Below are positions 33,884 through 46,928 of a DNA stretch of 64,000 nucleotides, in pieces (the stretch's first letter is position 1; the number at the start of each line of letters is the position of its first letter). Location: assembly GCA_030761205.1 (NCBI GenBank), contig JAULJL010000033.1:992001-1056000 (forward strand). The letters are read 5' to 3'. The notes beneath the pieces are model-generated. The model searched no databases. It saw nothing but the letters and a program-made list of their open reading frames with translations, and had not been told where the DNA came from. Both the position numbers and the translations under genes were made by a program. The DNA is from Fremontodendron californicum. Its lineage: Eukaryota > Streptophyta > Magnoliopsida > Malvales > Malvaceae.

Positions 33884-35939
33884 TGATAACTCGTATAATT
33901 ATATAGTTTTTAGTTATGTTTTATTATTGTTTTGTGTCAAATACGAGTTATTATTGTTTAGTCTAATTGTGTTTATGATCTTTTATATTTTTATGTAATT
34001 TGGTGTTTTTCACAAGTTTCTTTGAGTGATTTCAGATTACTAGAATTAAGGGCAAATCCAGTTCAGTTCCAGTTCTGACACCTATTGCCATATCAGCTAT
34101 ATCTGGAGTTTCACTGAAGCAATAAGGCTGAAATTTTAACCGTGCAAATTTAAGAGGCATATCTATCTTTTTCATGTTTTACACTTCTTGAAACGGAGTC
34201 GTTTTCCCTAGCGAAATCAACCATCAAGTTGGCTGATGTGCAATGACGTCTGTCCTGAGCAGTTTTCGCATTTTGACCATATCGTCCGATACACATCAGC
34301 AAATGAGCTGATTCCAACGTCTATGGATCACTAACTGATAGGGGAACATTGGTCTAGAAGACCATGTGATCAGATAAAGCCTCCAATATTGAAGAAATCG
34401 ACCATCAAGTTGGCTGATGTGGAATGACGTCTGTGCTGACCTGTTTTCGTATTTTGCCCATATCTTCTTCTCCACATCAGAAAATGAGCTGATTCCAACG
34501 GCTATGAATCAGTAACTCATAGGGGAACATTTTTCTAGAAGACCATGTGATCAGATCAGGCATCCAAGATTGACAAAATCGACCATCAAGTTGGCTGATC
34601 AAAATGGTCATACAATATGACGAAAATTGTTAGAAAAATGCACCCACCTATTATACCTACCTTTGAAATTTGTAAAGCTTGTCTCTTGTCATTTAGCCCT
34701 CCAAAATGTGTATAAATAGAGGGCCTTGGATGATTGTAGAGGATCATATTGTACATAGGTAGGATATTAGCCATTGTAATAAAATTCTCTAAGTTTTCTT
34801 CTTCTTTCTTTTCTCTAGTTTTCTTTTTCTTTAGAAAGAGCAAGAGGTTGGATAATTAATATTCTTCTTCTTCTTTCTTTCTTTCTTTTATTTTCTTCTT
34901 AGATTCTATTTAATTTTATGTTTATAATGCCTATGCTAGGCTAAACTTCTATTTGGTTAAGGGTGATTTCAAAGCCCTAGACATGTTTTGTGATTGATTT
35001 TCAGATTCTATCTATCATTAATTTTCTATCAAAGTTGCTTATGTTCTTCTACAAGAATTGTTCATGATGTTGTCTTGATTTATTTAGGTGTACAACTAGA
35101 TAGATCTTGATAATTATCTATTGCTAGTTTAGGAGTCTTGATCCGTGTAATTGTCTTGATTTCCTATTCATAAGTGGCAATTTGTGATTAATGATTATGA
35201 TCAAGTTTTCAATAATTGCAAAGTGGAACATAACCTAAGTTGAACAATCCGAGCTTATGTGTTTGTTGCTTAGATCAACCTATCTTTCTCATCATAAAGC
35301 TGCCATTAAATTGAATTTAGAGAGCTTATTCTAGGTTGTTTAATGGTTAGAGATTAAATAGAGAGCTTGTTCTATTTAACGACAAACTAAGGAAAGATTG
35401 GGGTAACAGAGCTTGTTGTTATCTACGGTTGTTAACTTTGATAGTTGGTTGATATTGATAGATCTGAAATTGATTCTTAATGATGTCTAGTGGTGGAGAA
35501 TGAAACCTTAACCATATTTTTCATATTTGATTCTTCTTACTTACTTGTTTTCTTACTTTTAGTTTGCTTATTTTTTATATTTATTTTTATTGGCTGGTTA
35601 TACCGCCTAATTTGTATATTAACTTTGTTTTATTTTTATTGGCTGGTTATACCGCCTAATTTAGTATATATATTTTTATTGGCTGGTTATACCGCCTAAT
35701 TTAGTATATATATTTTTATTGGCTGGTTATACCGCCTTGCATCTTATTCTTATTATTTACTTAGTTTAAATCTGGCTTCAAAAACCCCTTTTCTTTTATT
35801 GTTCTTGAATTTAAGTTTTAAACTATTAACTTATAAACTAAAACCCAATCCCTGAGGACTCAACCCTTGCTAACTACTATACTTACAATTTATCTTTTTA
35901 GTGCAAGGTTAAATAAGATACACTCTTTTGGGTACATCA
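33884..35939 (+). mobile_element. Solo LTR-B
   Basis: It runs from TGATAACTCG to GGGTACATCA, 2056 bp, flanked by ATCAG at 33879-33883 and 35940-35944. TATAAATAG is at 34711-34719. U3 has the duplicated block (34230-34610) and U5 has four GGCTGGTTATACCGCC units (35590-35745). Removing the LTR and one duplication restores the host Tat sequence, as seen at 1195-1230. A solo LTR with intact duplications is the product of LTR-LTR recombination. Confidence 0.95.
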
Positions 35940-36339
35940 ATCAGTCTTCAAGAGATTTGTACATGACATGCTATAGGGTTAATATTTTTGGCTCGAAAGT
36001 TTTCATTAAATGAGCAATTTTTTCTAAAACAGGGAAAACAAATAATAATATATTTGAAATAAACATTTTTGATGTTGACATGAGACAATGGTTTTTCTAA
36101 CCCGAAGGTATGGAACTACTGGGGTTGACCTTGACTTCCAAATATGAGAAGAAGAAATAGAACTCGACAAACAGGCTTCCGTGGATAAGAGTTTAAGAAA
36201 CTGTCGGGGCAAGGAGATGACCAAGGATTGACAAAGGAATAATCCCTTATGGGGCATGAATGTCCAAGATACACTCTAATTTGAAAAAGAAGAATGAATT
36301 AGAAAAGATAATCCTAACTGAAAAATACATCAAGGTCAT

Positions 36340-37080
36340 TTGCATTTTCATCATTCAGAAGCATTTTGCACTATGTTAGTGTTTGCATTTGCATTATTTC
36401 ATGAAGCATTTGCATTTTTCGAGAATATTTGCATTTGCATTATTCAGAAGCATTTACACATTGTTGATCTTTGCATCTGCATCATTCCATGAAGTAGTTG
36501 CATCATCCGAGGATATTTGCATTTGCATCATTCAGAAGCATTTGCATACTGAGAATATTTGCATCTGCATCATTTGAGGATATTTGCATCCTTCATGAGC
36601 ATTCGCACATTGTTGATCTTTGCATCTACATCATTCGACGATAGTTGCATTTGCACCATTCAGAAACATTTTCACCATTCAGAAGCATTTTCACATTGAT
36701 TGATATTTGCATCTGCATCATTCCATGAAGTAGTTGCGTCAGTTGAGGACATTCATAGCTGCATCATTAACGAGCATTTTCACATTGATTAATCTCTGCA
36801 TTTGCATAATTTCATGAAGCATCTGCATAATCTGAGGATATTTGCATCATTCTTGAGCATTTGCATGTTGTTGATCTTCGCATCTACATATTCAAGGATA
36901 GTTGCACTTGCATCATTAATGAGCATTTGAATCATTGTTAAATTTTGCATCTGCATCATTTCAAGAAGCATTTGCATTATTCGGGGATATTTACATCTAC
37001 ATCAGTTATGAGTATTTGCATCATTATAGGTAGCAGTGTTTGCCCCTAGGGAACATGCATTCTACAAGCATTTGCAAAAC
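36340..37080 (+). repeat. Degenerate GCATTTGCAT/CATCATT array
   Basis: Irregular repeats of GCATTTGCA, CATCTGCATCATT and ATGAAGCA types run over about 0.7 kb. The first copy has only about 0.13 kb of this type (1620-1755). Confidence 0.8.
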
Positions 37081-37129
37081 TTGTCACTAACATTACTGCA
37101 TTCGACTAACATTGCAGGAATCAAGGTAT

Positions 37130-38340
37130 TTTCTTTTATTTTAACTCAAACTCGTTTTTAAAATAGGTCAAGCCCCAGGATCACCACGGAGCTATTTCTT
37201 TTGTCTTAAATCGAACTTGTTTTCAAAATGAGTCGAGCCTCGAGACTACCGTTGAGGTATTTTCTTTTTTAAATCGAACTTGTTTTCCAAATGAGTCGAG
37301 CTCCGATACCACTATCGAAGTATTTTCTTTTTTAAATCGAACTTGTTTTTTCAAATGAGTCTATCCCCGAGATCGCCGTCGAGGTATTTTCTTTTCTTTT
37401 AAATCAAACTTGTTTTTCAAATGAGTCGAGCCCCGAGATCACTGTCGAGGTCTTTTTCTTTTGTTTTAAATCGAACTTGTTTTCAAAATGAGACGTGCCC
37501 CGATATCACCGTCGAGGTCTTTTCCTTTTTGTTTTAAATCGAACTTGTTTTTAAAATGAGTCGAGCCTCGAGATCATTATCGAGGTATTTCTTTTTGTTT
37601 TAAATCGAACTTGTTTTCTAAATGAGTCGAGCCCTGAGATCACCATCGAGGTATTTTCTTTTCTTTTAAATTGAACTTGTTTTTGAAATGAATTGAGACC
37701 CGAGATCACCGTTGAGGCCTTTTTCTTTTGTTTTAAATCGAACTTGTTTTCGAAATGAGTCGAGCCCTGAGATCACCGTCGAGTCTTTTTCTTTTTGTTT
37801 TAAATCGAACTTGTTTTTAATATGAGTCGAGCCCCGAGACCACCGTCGAGGTATTTCTTTTTGTTTTAAATTGAACTTGTTATCTGAATGAGTCGAGCCC
37901 AGGACCACTGCTGAGGTATTTTTTTATTTTATTTTTCAAATCAAACTTGTTTTCTAAATGAGTCATGCCCCAGGATCACCACTAAGGTATTTTTTTTGTT
38001 ATAAATTGAACTCTTTTTCAAAATGAGTCAAACCGCAGGATCAACTCTGAGGCATTTCTTTTTGTTTTAATTCGAACTCGTTTTCAAAATGAGTCGAACC
38101 CCGAGACAACCGTCGAGGTGTTCCCCTTTGGTTTTAAGTCGACTTTGTTTTCTAAATGACTCGAGCCCCGAGATCACCATCGAGTTATTTCCTTTTGTTT
38201 TAAAATTGAACTTGTTTTTTTAAATGAGTCAAGCCCCGGGATCGCCGTTGAGGTATTGCTTTTATTTTCAAAAGTTGAATTTGTTCACTTGAGACGAGTC
38301 GAGCCTTGGTATCACAGTCAAGGTATTTTCAATTCAAGAC
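37130..38340 (+). repeat. About 64-bp minisatellite, roughly 19 units
   Basis: The unit contains TTTTAAATCGAACTTG, AAATGAGTCGAGCCCCGAG and ATCACCGTCGAGGTATT. The first copy of the region has a single diverged unit (2585-2625). Confidence 0.9.
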
Positions 38341-38430
38341 CTAGATCTTTTCATTTTTGCTTGCTTCAAATTATTGAAAATAAATGGTTGCCTGACTCCT
38401 GATTCTCAGCAATACCCAAAGAGAGGCAGC

Positions 38431-39595
38431 TGTAGACACTTAATTTCTTTTGGGCCCCCTAAGCAAGGTAAGTTCTCCTTCAACTTCCTGGAATGCAAAG
38501 AATATCTCCTAATTCCACAGTTGGGTCTCTAAGACTTTGATTCGAAGGTCAACACAAAAAAGTCAACTCTAAAAAGTCAACCACTAAAAAAGTCAACTTT
38601 AGGAAAAATCAAGGTTCGGAAGAAGAATTGAAAAATGGTGAAGTAATCTTGATAATTAGAGATCCACAATTGAAGATAGAAGGAAAATTGAAAGTGGAAA
38701 GACAAATTGCAAATTTCAATGTAGGAGAAAGGCATGGAATTTCCAAATTTGGGGAAAAGCATGTAAACAATCAAATTAGATGAAATTGAAACCTCAACTT
38801 GAAGGATAATCAATAAATAGAAATACCTCAACGTCCAATTTCACAAAGAGAAATCAATTGGAAGAAAAATTGAACAAAAGTGAGTAAATTGGAACTTGCC
38901 ATTTTGGGGAAAAATTGGAAATTTTGCAAATTTGGGGAAAAGTATATAAATGATCAATCAAAATCGAAGGTCCAAATTAGAATAAAATTAATAAATAAAG
39001 GTATCTAAAGGTCCAATTTAAAGTGGAATTTAAGGAGAAATCAATTTGAAGAATAATTGGAAAAATAAAGATTAAGTGAATAAATGAAAAAATACAAATT
39101 TGGGGAAAACTATGGAAATGGCCAGATTGGGTAAGGTTGAAGTCCGAAATTGAATAATGATCAATAAATAAAGGTATCTAAAGGTCCAATTTGAAGTGGA
39201 TTCAAAGGAAAAGCCAATTGAAAAAAAAAAGTCAAAAATCAAATAAAAAGGAAATTGTCATTTTGGGAAAAAAGGGAAAATCCAATTGAAATGGAATTCG
39301 GATATAAAAAATTGGACAAAATGGGTCCAACTCCAATTTAATATGTGACAAAGGGGATGGAAAAAGAAAATTCGAAAAATTGGCCTGTTTCGAGTAACAC
39401 CGAGGTTTCAGTGGCTAAAATGCAATTTTAGAAAATCTGGAAAAAATAAAATCCGAGCTTGGAAAGTTCACAACTTTCCATAATTAAGTTTTAGGATGGA
39501 GAGAAGGAAATAAAAAGGAAAAACCCAAAATTGGGGCCAAAATGCAAATAGGCTAAATTTGGGGACTAAAACCGCAATTTTAGAGGAAAATCCAG
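38431..39595 (+). mobile_element. Start of an Ogre-type LTR, truncated
   Basis: It begins TGTAGACACTTAATTT after a polypurine tract. Its interior has about 175-bp repeats (38806, 38981, 39159) and TTTTAGGATGGA-type segments. It stops at a copia fragment. The next LTR portion appears collinearly at 60279. Confidence 0.78.
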
Positions 39596-41400
39596 AGAAA
39601 ATGGAAATTTTGTTGTAATGTTCCTGGCAAGAGCGTTGAATCACAATGCCTTTTGGGAAAGGAAAGTAAAAAGATCTGTTTCTTTATAATCCATGGCATT
39701 ATTAGTACGAAAAATTTGATAGGATGAGAAATTTGAGTTTGGACCATAGCTGCAAAGTTAGAAAATATTTGAGGAAGTTCAAAGTGATTTTTCATGAGAT
39801 AAATAAGAGTATATCGAGAGTAATCATCCCCAAAAATAATAAAATATTTAGAGCCTCCTATAGTGTCATGAGGTGATGATCACTATACATAAGAATGAAT
39901 CAAATCAAAAGGAGCAAAAGAAACAAAGTCACTATTATTGAATGGAAGAGCATGACGTTTAGAGTAATGACCAAAACGTGAATGCCTAATCTTAGAGGAA
40001 ACAGAGGCAACATAAGAAACCAAGTGTTTGGAAGAAATTTTGAGGGAGACTAGTTCAAACAAGCGACCAACTTTACGGTATGTCCCAAGAATCTATCCCG
40101 TCTAAGGATCTTACACACGGCAACCAAGAATAGAGAAGGTAACATTAAGGTCGAGTTCAGTTAATTGACCAATAGAGATAATGTTCAATGATAATTTAAG
40201 AACATGAAAAACATCAAAGTGACATGGGAGTTGGATATACTGCCAACATGATAAGTTTATGACAAATATCTATTTTTTAGACAAAAAAAATTGTTATCAA
40301 GGGTCATATGATTACATCAACCAAATTCAAAATACCAGGAATAAAAAGTACCTTTAGTGGTAGTTAAAGCAGAAGAAGAACTTGTTTTACCTAACACTTG
40401 ATTAAGAAGATTTTAAGATCTGTCAAAGAAATAGAGGAGGATACATGCTCATAAGGTGAAGATACTGAATCATTAGTGGCAGTTGCAGTGACATAAGTTG
40501 ACCAAAGAGAAGACTTTCTCGAAATTGGTTATTTGAAATGTAGTTTGTTTTGAGTATAATTTATAACACTCAGAAATAACATGCCCAGTTTTCTTTCAAT
40601 AGTTACAGAGTTTCTTCTTCGAATGAAAAGAGGATGCTGCAGCAACAATAGTGTCAGTCACTATGGATAAGTGTTGTTTCCTGAGTGTTGCAAGCCAAGT
40701 CTCTTCAAACAAAACTTCTACAATGACTTTTTCAAGAGAATGAGGGGGGGCTTTATGAAGAAGTGAAGCTCGAACAATTTCGAACTCCTCAATTGATGCC
40801 ATAAGAACTGATACACTTGTATACCATTCTTACACGCAACAAACTTTTCAACTTCATTGTATAAGCCAAACTAATCCATTTAGAGCCATCTGATCCCAAA
40901 AATGTTGCATTTCAGACAAAAAATATGGATGGACTGTCCAAGATGTTGTCGAAGACGAGCAAGATCAAAAAATAATTTGTACCCAATAACATGCCTTTTG
41001 GTTGAGTATCTGGTAGAAAAAATCCCAAACCTCATTTGCAGTGGTAAAACGCCTAAACTAACTTTTGATTTGAGGCGTAGTAGTGTAGGATTCGGCCATG
41101 CAAGGTTCAGAGAAAACTAAATATAATAAACCAAGATTTGATCAAAGAGCAACGAAAGTATAAACAATCAATACCGACTCCTCCTATGAATTATCTTGTT
41201 TGCAAATCAATTGATCAATATTTCAAGAACTCATACATGAGATGGAATTCCATACCTCTTAATCTCTTGGGATTGCCAAAATTCTCAAAGACAAACTCCT
41301 CCACTTGGTTCTTGTATACAAAGCCCAGTTGTCGCAAACCAAAGTCGTCTAGTCGTCCGGCTTCCAATGGTGATCCATATAGATGATCAAGAAAACCTTC
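39596..41400 (-). pseudogene. Ty1/copia gag to integrase remnant
   Basis: On the - strand a decayed gag can be followed: a TAKEVWDF-like segment near 41040, WDQMALN near 40880, and at 40802-40596 a RASLLHKAPPHSLEK segment ending near a CNY knuckle start. Integrase-like sequence follows, including DDYSRYTLIYLMKN near 39800 and the region at 39795-39580. Many stops and frameshifts are present. The piece ends abruptly at the Ogre LTR fragment. Confidence 0.75.
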
Positions 41401-42756
41401 TCAATGATGGAATGGAGTGATTGCCATGATCTATGCTAGTAGACAAGGTTTTGTAAATCTCACCCCTTTTAGGAAGTTAGGCCGAAAACTTTCAAGAAGA
41501 GAGAAAATGAAGAAAACAATTTTCTTTTTTACTCTTTGCTGCAGTACCTCAGGGAAACAAGAAGTCTAAGTTTCAACTTTGCATAACCACACTATGAGGG
41601 GTGGCAAACACTAGTATATATACTTAGGGTTATAACACAACTCTTGTGTTATTTGCATTTAAGTCCTTCCACTTAATTAAACCATTTAATTAAGCCAATA
41701 TTGATAAATTGTGAATTTAATCAATTAGGTCCATTCCAATTTAATTTCTTAGTATCAGCTTATTGTGCGTGACCCATTAAGCTCCTAATAGGTTGGCAAT
41801 AAATATAAATTATTTATAATTCATATTTATAATTCAAGAGTGGCATCTAGCAATGCATCATGGCCACCCAATTGTTAAGATAAGTCATCATGGTTTTCAC
41901 TAACCTTTCAGAGTACAATATGTTAGTGTAATTCGATCCTTTCATCAAAAATCCTAGATGAAAGAAAATAGTTCAGTGTCTACTCTCTAACTCTTTCCAT
42001 ATTAGTCCTATAGTTTCTTTGATAACTTCCATAATCGCCTTGGCCAAGGACTTCGATAGTTAATTATAAGCTAGGAACAAGTGAAATATATCCTTTTCAA
42101 ATCACTAAGGGTGATAAATCCTCTCTGGACCACTCATCCATCTTCATATGCTTCATGCCATACCCAAAATCACCCTACAATAAGCATCTCGTCTTGAGAC
42201 CCGTTCAGATGAAATCAAAGCATGACAATTCACATACAAGATGACTTTGTGTCACAAGTCAACGAATTACTTACACTACTGACACATGAGAGTATTTCTG
42301 TAGACACTTGAGTGAGATACCAAACGAAACTCTCATAGCGGGTCATGTTCAGTGAACTTGTTCATCTTAACAAGCACCCAATTATCCCCAAGTATCTCTA
42401 TACTTTAACCTATGTGATCGGTTGCACGCTTCATAAGTATGGATGCTTAACATATGCTAGTTTTTGTCCATTATCAATGCCCTATCTTGATAATGCTATG
42501 ATTAGGAACTATTTTAGAAACATGACTTTGATGCATAAGGATCTCAAAAATGTAACTCCTTATAATTCCTTTGCAAGGCCTTTTATGTTTCATGGGTTTT
42601 ATCTTCACAAGTTTATACAATCACGTTATTCAAGATAACTTATGGATAAAGAAATATCTCCATTATAATTAACCAAATATAATATGCAATACATGAAATA
42701 ACAACTAGTGTCTAAGCACGACTAAATGTGATTGGCTTGTAAGGCTTACACTAACA
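41401..42756 (-). mobile_element. Ty1/copia LTR
   Basis: On the - strand it begins TGTTAGTGTAAGCC at 42756, directly after the polypurine tract AGTGGGAGAT (42757-42766). The inner portion resembles 23485-24444 (CACTCATCCATCTTC, GTGAACTTGTTCA). The distal end near 41400 is approximate. It has RNase H sequence on one side and gag on the other, as in a tandem copia pair. Confidence 0.7.
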
Positions 42757-42764
42757 ATCTCCCA

Positions 42765-43140
42765 CTAACAAGAAAGCCAATCGCCAATGTATCTAATACT
42801 AAAGCCCTCTAGATGGCGATCATGTTTTTGCTGGGATAAAATTTTAATGAGAGGATCGACTAAGTTGTCCTTTGTGGGAATTTTCTTCATATGTGTATCA
42901 CCTCTATCAATGATATCTCTAATCACGTGATAACGCCGTAATACATGTTTGAATCTATAATGAGACATTGGTTCCTTAGCTTGTGCTATGGCTCCATTGT
43001 TATGGCAGTAGAGAGTAACTAGATCAACAATGCTTGGAAACACTCCTAGTTCATTGACGAACTTCTTGATCCAAACTGCCTCTTTCGCAGCATAACACTC
43101 GGAAATGTATTCAGCATTTCTTTTATTGCAACCAAAATCA
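42765..43140 (-). pseudogene. Ty1/copia RNase H C-terminus
   Basis: The frame at 43043-42765 reads a typical copia end: LYCHNNGAIAQAKEP, then HVLRRYHVIRDIIDRGD, KIPTKDNLVDPLIK and LSQQKHDRHLEG. The catalytic-site DN is changed to HN. The rest of reverse transcriptase is absent; upstream of 43140 is AT-rich sequence without pol. Confidence 0.88.
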
Positions 43141-44386
43141 TTTTGTTTTTTTTTATCAATTTCATTTTACCTATTTTTTTTTCTTTTCAAAAACTTTTAT
43201 TTCCTTTGAAAAAATAAAATAATAATAGTTTTTAAAAAAAGAAAAAAAAATGTAACTATTTGGTTTAATTTTTCGCAAAATTTTTCATATTAATTTTTTA
43301 TTTTCATTTTTTTCCACTTCATATCTTTTTTTTCCGTATTTTAAGAAAATAATTACAACTTGTGAATCGAAGAATTGCCATGCGGCAATCTTTTTCATTT
43401 AGCTTTAAGAGGAAAATAAACATAATAATGAAAGTTTTACAAAAAAAGAATTCCTTAATTTTTTATTATTTTTTTTTATAAAAAATGGCTTCCATGTATC
43501 CCTAAATGTTTTAACTGAGATCATTTTTATATATGTTATAATATATTATAGTTTGATTGAATTAAACTTAATTTTACTTTTTTTGTATTATATAGATAAT
43601 GTTGATGCCAATATTATAAATAAAATCAATAATGAAATCTACAGTATTTGTTAACTAATTTCTCAATGCAATTTTTGCTAACTAAATAAGAATCAAAATG
43701 ATATAATCATGATTGTATATCATATTTATTCATTATTTTTAGAATTAAGATAAAATTTACCATTGTACTATGGGTCAATATTAAACTTTCTCACTATACT
43801 TTAATTTCATGATAAAATTAATGATTTTTTTACTGTTTACCAAATAATTAACGAAATTAAAATTATAATAATAAATTTTATTATGAAATTAAAGAACATC
43901 GATAAAAATCAATATTGAATCATAATACATCATTTCTAAAAGATAAAATATTTTACTATCAAATTTTTTAATAATAATAATAAAAGTTCTAACTACAATG
44001 TGCTGATATTAGCAGAGGTGGCAATTGTATTTTAGGGTTTGGATACATTTTGAGCCTTGTTAAACCACTATTTTAGAAAGCGAGGATTAAACGGTGAACC
44101 ATTAGTAAAAAAGTGAAATACTTGAATTAGGTTATGACTTATTATGAGGCAATGCCATCCACATGTTAACAATGTAAACTAAAACTATCTTTAATTTTGT
44201 ATCTCTCTCATTGGTTTTTGTTTTCTAAGTTTTACTTAATTCATTCCTCAAATCTCTCCTGTTATGTTATGTTAGATAGATCTATGATGGGTGGTGTTGT
44301 TGTTGCAGCTCCAATTTCAACAAACTCCATTTCATTCTTCTCTTCTTCATTCCCTTCCTACTCCTCCTAACCACTATCTTTTCTTT

Positions 44387-44441
<55 letters not shown>

Positions 44442-44535
44442 CTCCCTTTGTAATTTGCTTTTTCCTTTTCTCCAAACACTCATTTTTCATAGAAACACAG
44501 TAAAAACACAAGGACTCCTACAGCTAGGTTCTTTG

Positions 44536-44569
<34 letters not shown>

Positions 44570-44932
44570 CCTGGTTGGTCCTGCTGCAACCTATTAATTT
44601 GTCATCATTTTGTTTTATTTTTCTGCACTGATATAATATATTAATTATTTGTCACAATTAAGGATCTTGTCTTGCATGTCATCAATATCATGTAGATGGT
44701 ATATAAATAAAAATGATATTAATTTATCATGCCTGCCATAAACTGATCAAACTTGTTTCACCAAATGCAAATGCAAAGCATGATTTGGCTTAAATTGCAA
44801 ATTTTGGTTTTGCAAACTCCATTTTCTCCATAATACCAAGCAACCAAAATTTGTTAAATTCATGTGATTTTTTTTTCTTATCTGTTGATTAGGAATTTTG
44901 TGGAGGGTTATACATCATCGTGTTTCCCATTG
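43141..44932 (+). other. Upstream region of the kinase gene
   Basis: This AT-rich sequence looks single-copy and non-repetitive apart from microsatellites. It should hold the promoter and 5' UTR. Candidate features are a CTTT microsatellite, a CT/AT microsatellite (44540-44570) that includes TATATATA, and pyrimidine-rich sequence after 44330. No distinct core promoter could be fixed and no other gene was seen. Confidence 0.5.
44388..44443. repeat. (CTTT)n microsatellite upstream of kinase gene
   Basis: About 13 consecutive CTTT units, followed about 100 bp later by a (CT)n(AT)n tract at 44540-44570. Both are likely length-variable. Confidence 0.9.
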
Positions 44933-46928
44933 ATGTCATCAAAAACTAACAAAATGCTCGACTCCCCTGACACTGAGGTAACTGCATAATTCCATTTCTG
45001 TCTCGTTTATTTTATTTTCAATTCAATTCCATGACAATTTTGCTTAATCATTTAACCTTTGATGATACAGTTGAGCGATATGTCCATGGGAGCAGCACCA
45101 TTTGAATACAAAATAACATATTTACATTCCAAGAAAAAAAGTAGCTTAACCTGCAATCCGCCCCCTCCTGACCCGAAAAAGGTGGACCGAATGGCTAAAA
45201 CCAGTGGCAGTTCACCTCCTGCACCTGGACCTGGACATACAACTCCAATTCCCAAAGTGAATGAAAATGTGCCATCTAACCAGCAATACGATCCAAAAAC
45301 GATGGATCCTGTTAATAAGTCTAAGAATATGACATCAAACGCTGAAATTCAAAGTACTTGGACAACAAACATGAAAACAAATGATGCAAGAAATAGCAAT
45401 CTTGTTCATGTCCAAGGGAGTATTGTAAACAGCAGTCGCAGTGATAGCTTGGAGAGCTCCAGTTCAGCTCCTCTTAGGCCTCACACTGGTGGTGACGTAA
45501 GGTGGGATGCCATTAATACGGTCAGTGCCAAAGGCCCAATTGGTCTCAGCAATTTCCGGCTTCTCAAGCGCATTGGATATGGAGACATTGGAAGTGTATA
45601 TCTTGTTGAACTCAGAGGAACCAATGCCTACTTTGCTATGAAAGTGATGGATAAGGTATCTCTGGCAAGTAGAAACAAGCTATTGCGAGCGCAAACGGAA
45701 CGAGAGATTCTTGGTCTTCTTGACCATCCTTTCTTACCAACTCTGTATTCATACTTTGAGACAGACAAGTTCTATTGTCTGGTCATGGAGTTCTGTAGTG
45801 GGGGCAATCTTCACTCTCTCCGCCAAAAGCAACCCAGCAAGCATTTTACAGAGGAAGCTGCACGGTTAGTATACTATATATATATACCCTTTCCTTTTTC
45901 TTTTTCTCCAATCTGCCCTACCCTGTATGTGTCGTACATTTATTTTCACTATATATGCTTTTAAGGATATGCTGCTTAATAATTAATTATTGTTATACAT
46001 ATATATAATAGTTCACAATTCATTAGCTTTTAATAGGTTCTTCGCATCAGAGGTGTTGCTGGCACTAGAGTATCTGCATATGCTAGGGATAGTATACAGG
46101 GACTTGAAGCCAGAAAATTTGCTGGTAAGAGATGAAGGCCATATCATGCTCTCAGATTTTGACTTATCACTTCGTTGCTCTGTCAGTCCAACACTGGTGA
46201 AATCTTCATCTACACATCAAACAAGAAATGGTGGTGGCAACAGCATTGATGCAGGTGGCATCTTGGATAGTGAGAATGCTGGACCTATGCATGGTTGTAT
46301 GCAGCCATCAACATTTTTCCCTCGCATTTTGCCTAGTAAAAAGAATCGCAAATCTAAATCAGATTCCGGCCTCTTTGTCGGGGGCTCCCTGCCAGAGTTA
46401 ATGGCAGAACCTACGGATGTTCGCTCAATGTCCTTCGTTGGGACGCATGAATATTTAGCCCCAGAAATCATCCGAGGAGAGGGTCATGGCAGTGCAGTAG
46501 ACTGGTGGACGTTCGGCATCTTCTTGTATGAACTCTTGCATGGCACAACTCCATTCAAAGGTCAAAGAAATCGAGACACGCTTTTCAATGTTGTAGGACA
46601 GCCCCTGAGATTCCCAGAAACCCCACAAGTGAGTTTTGTGGCTCGTGATCTTATACGATGCCTCCTGGTAAAAGAACCAAACAAACGAATTGCATGCAAA
46701 AGGGGAGCAACAGAAATAAAACAGCACCCATTTTTTGAGGGAGTCAATTGGGCTCTGGTCAGAAGCGCCATGCCTCCCCACATACCTGAACCTATAGACT
46801 TTTCACATTTTGCTACCAACGAGGATAAGAACAATCCTCCTCCTCCTCCTAATCATCATCTTGGAGTTGGAGGTGATCAAAACATTGTTACCACTTCAAC
46901 CGACTACATAGAATTTGAGTACTTTTAG
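44933..46928 (+). CDS. AGC1 (AGC VIII) Ser/Thr protein kinase, D6PK/AGC1-5-like
   Basis: Proposed exons are 44933-44977, 45071-45864 and 46037-46928, with GT-AG introns of 93 and 172 bp, giving 576 residues. The small first exon is inferred; without it, Met codons at 45062 or 45080 could start the protein. Residues 1-175 form a low-complexity Ser/Pro/Asn-rich N-terminus. The kinase domain runs from about 176: glycine loop IGYGDIGSV, Lys206 in AMKV, YRDLKPEN with Asp302, DFD at 320-322 in place of DFG (diagnostic of plant AGC VIII kinases), a roughly 100-residue insertion with a basic KKNRKSKSD stretch, and SMSFVGTHEYLAPE with Glu423. The protein ends FEYF, the PDK1-docking hydrophobic motif. 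The family acts at the plasma membrane in polar auxin transport (D6PK phosphorylates PINs) and tip growth. All catalytic residues are present. It is flanked by retrotransposon debris on both sides. Confidence 0.93.

Larger units (their letters stand above)
35945..38430 (+). mobile_element. Tat/Ogre 3' internal region, second copy, second part
   Basis: It continues 32640-33883 and corresponds to 1210-2862. It contains two tandem arrays and ends in the polypurine tract AAAGAGAGGCAGC at 38418-38430. Confidence 0.78.

Noticed and set aside
36340..38340. Regularly spaced repeats that could suggest a CRISPR-like array
   Set aside because: Units are contiguous degenerate tandem repeats without unique spacers, in plant retrotransposon DNA.
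44282..44503. ORFs on both strands reading Lys/Glu or Phe/Leu/Ser runs
   Set aside because: These are translations of the CTTT microsatellite.
46217..46834. - strand ORFs of 84-108 codons opposite the kinase
   Set aside because: They are antisense shadows of a strongly conserved kinase exon and have no recognisable domain.
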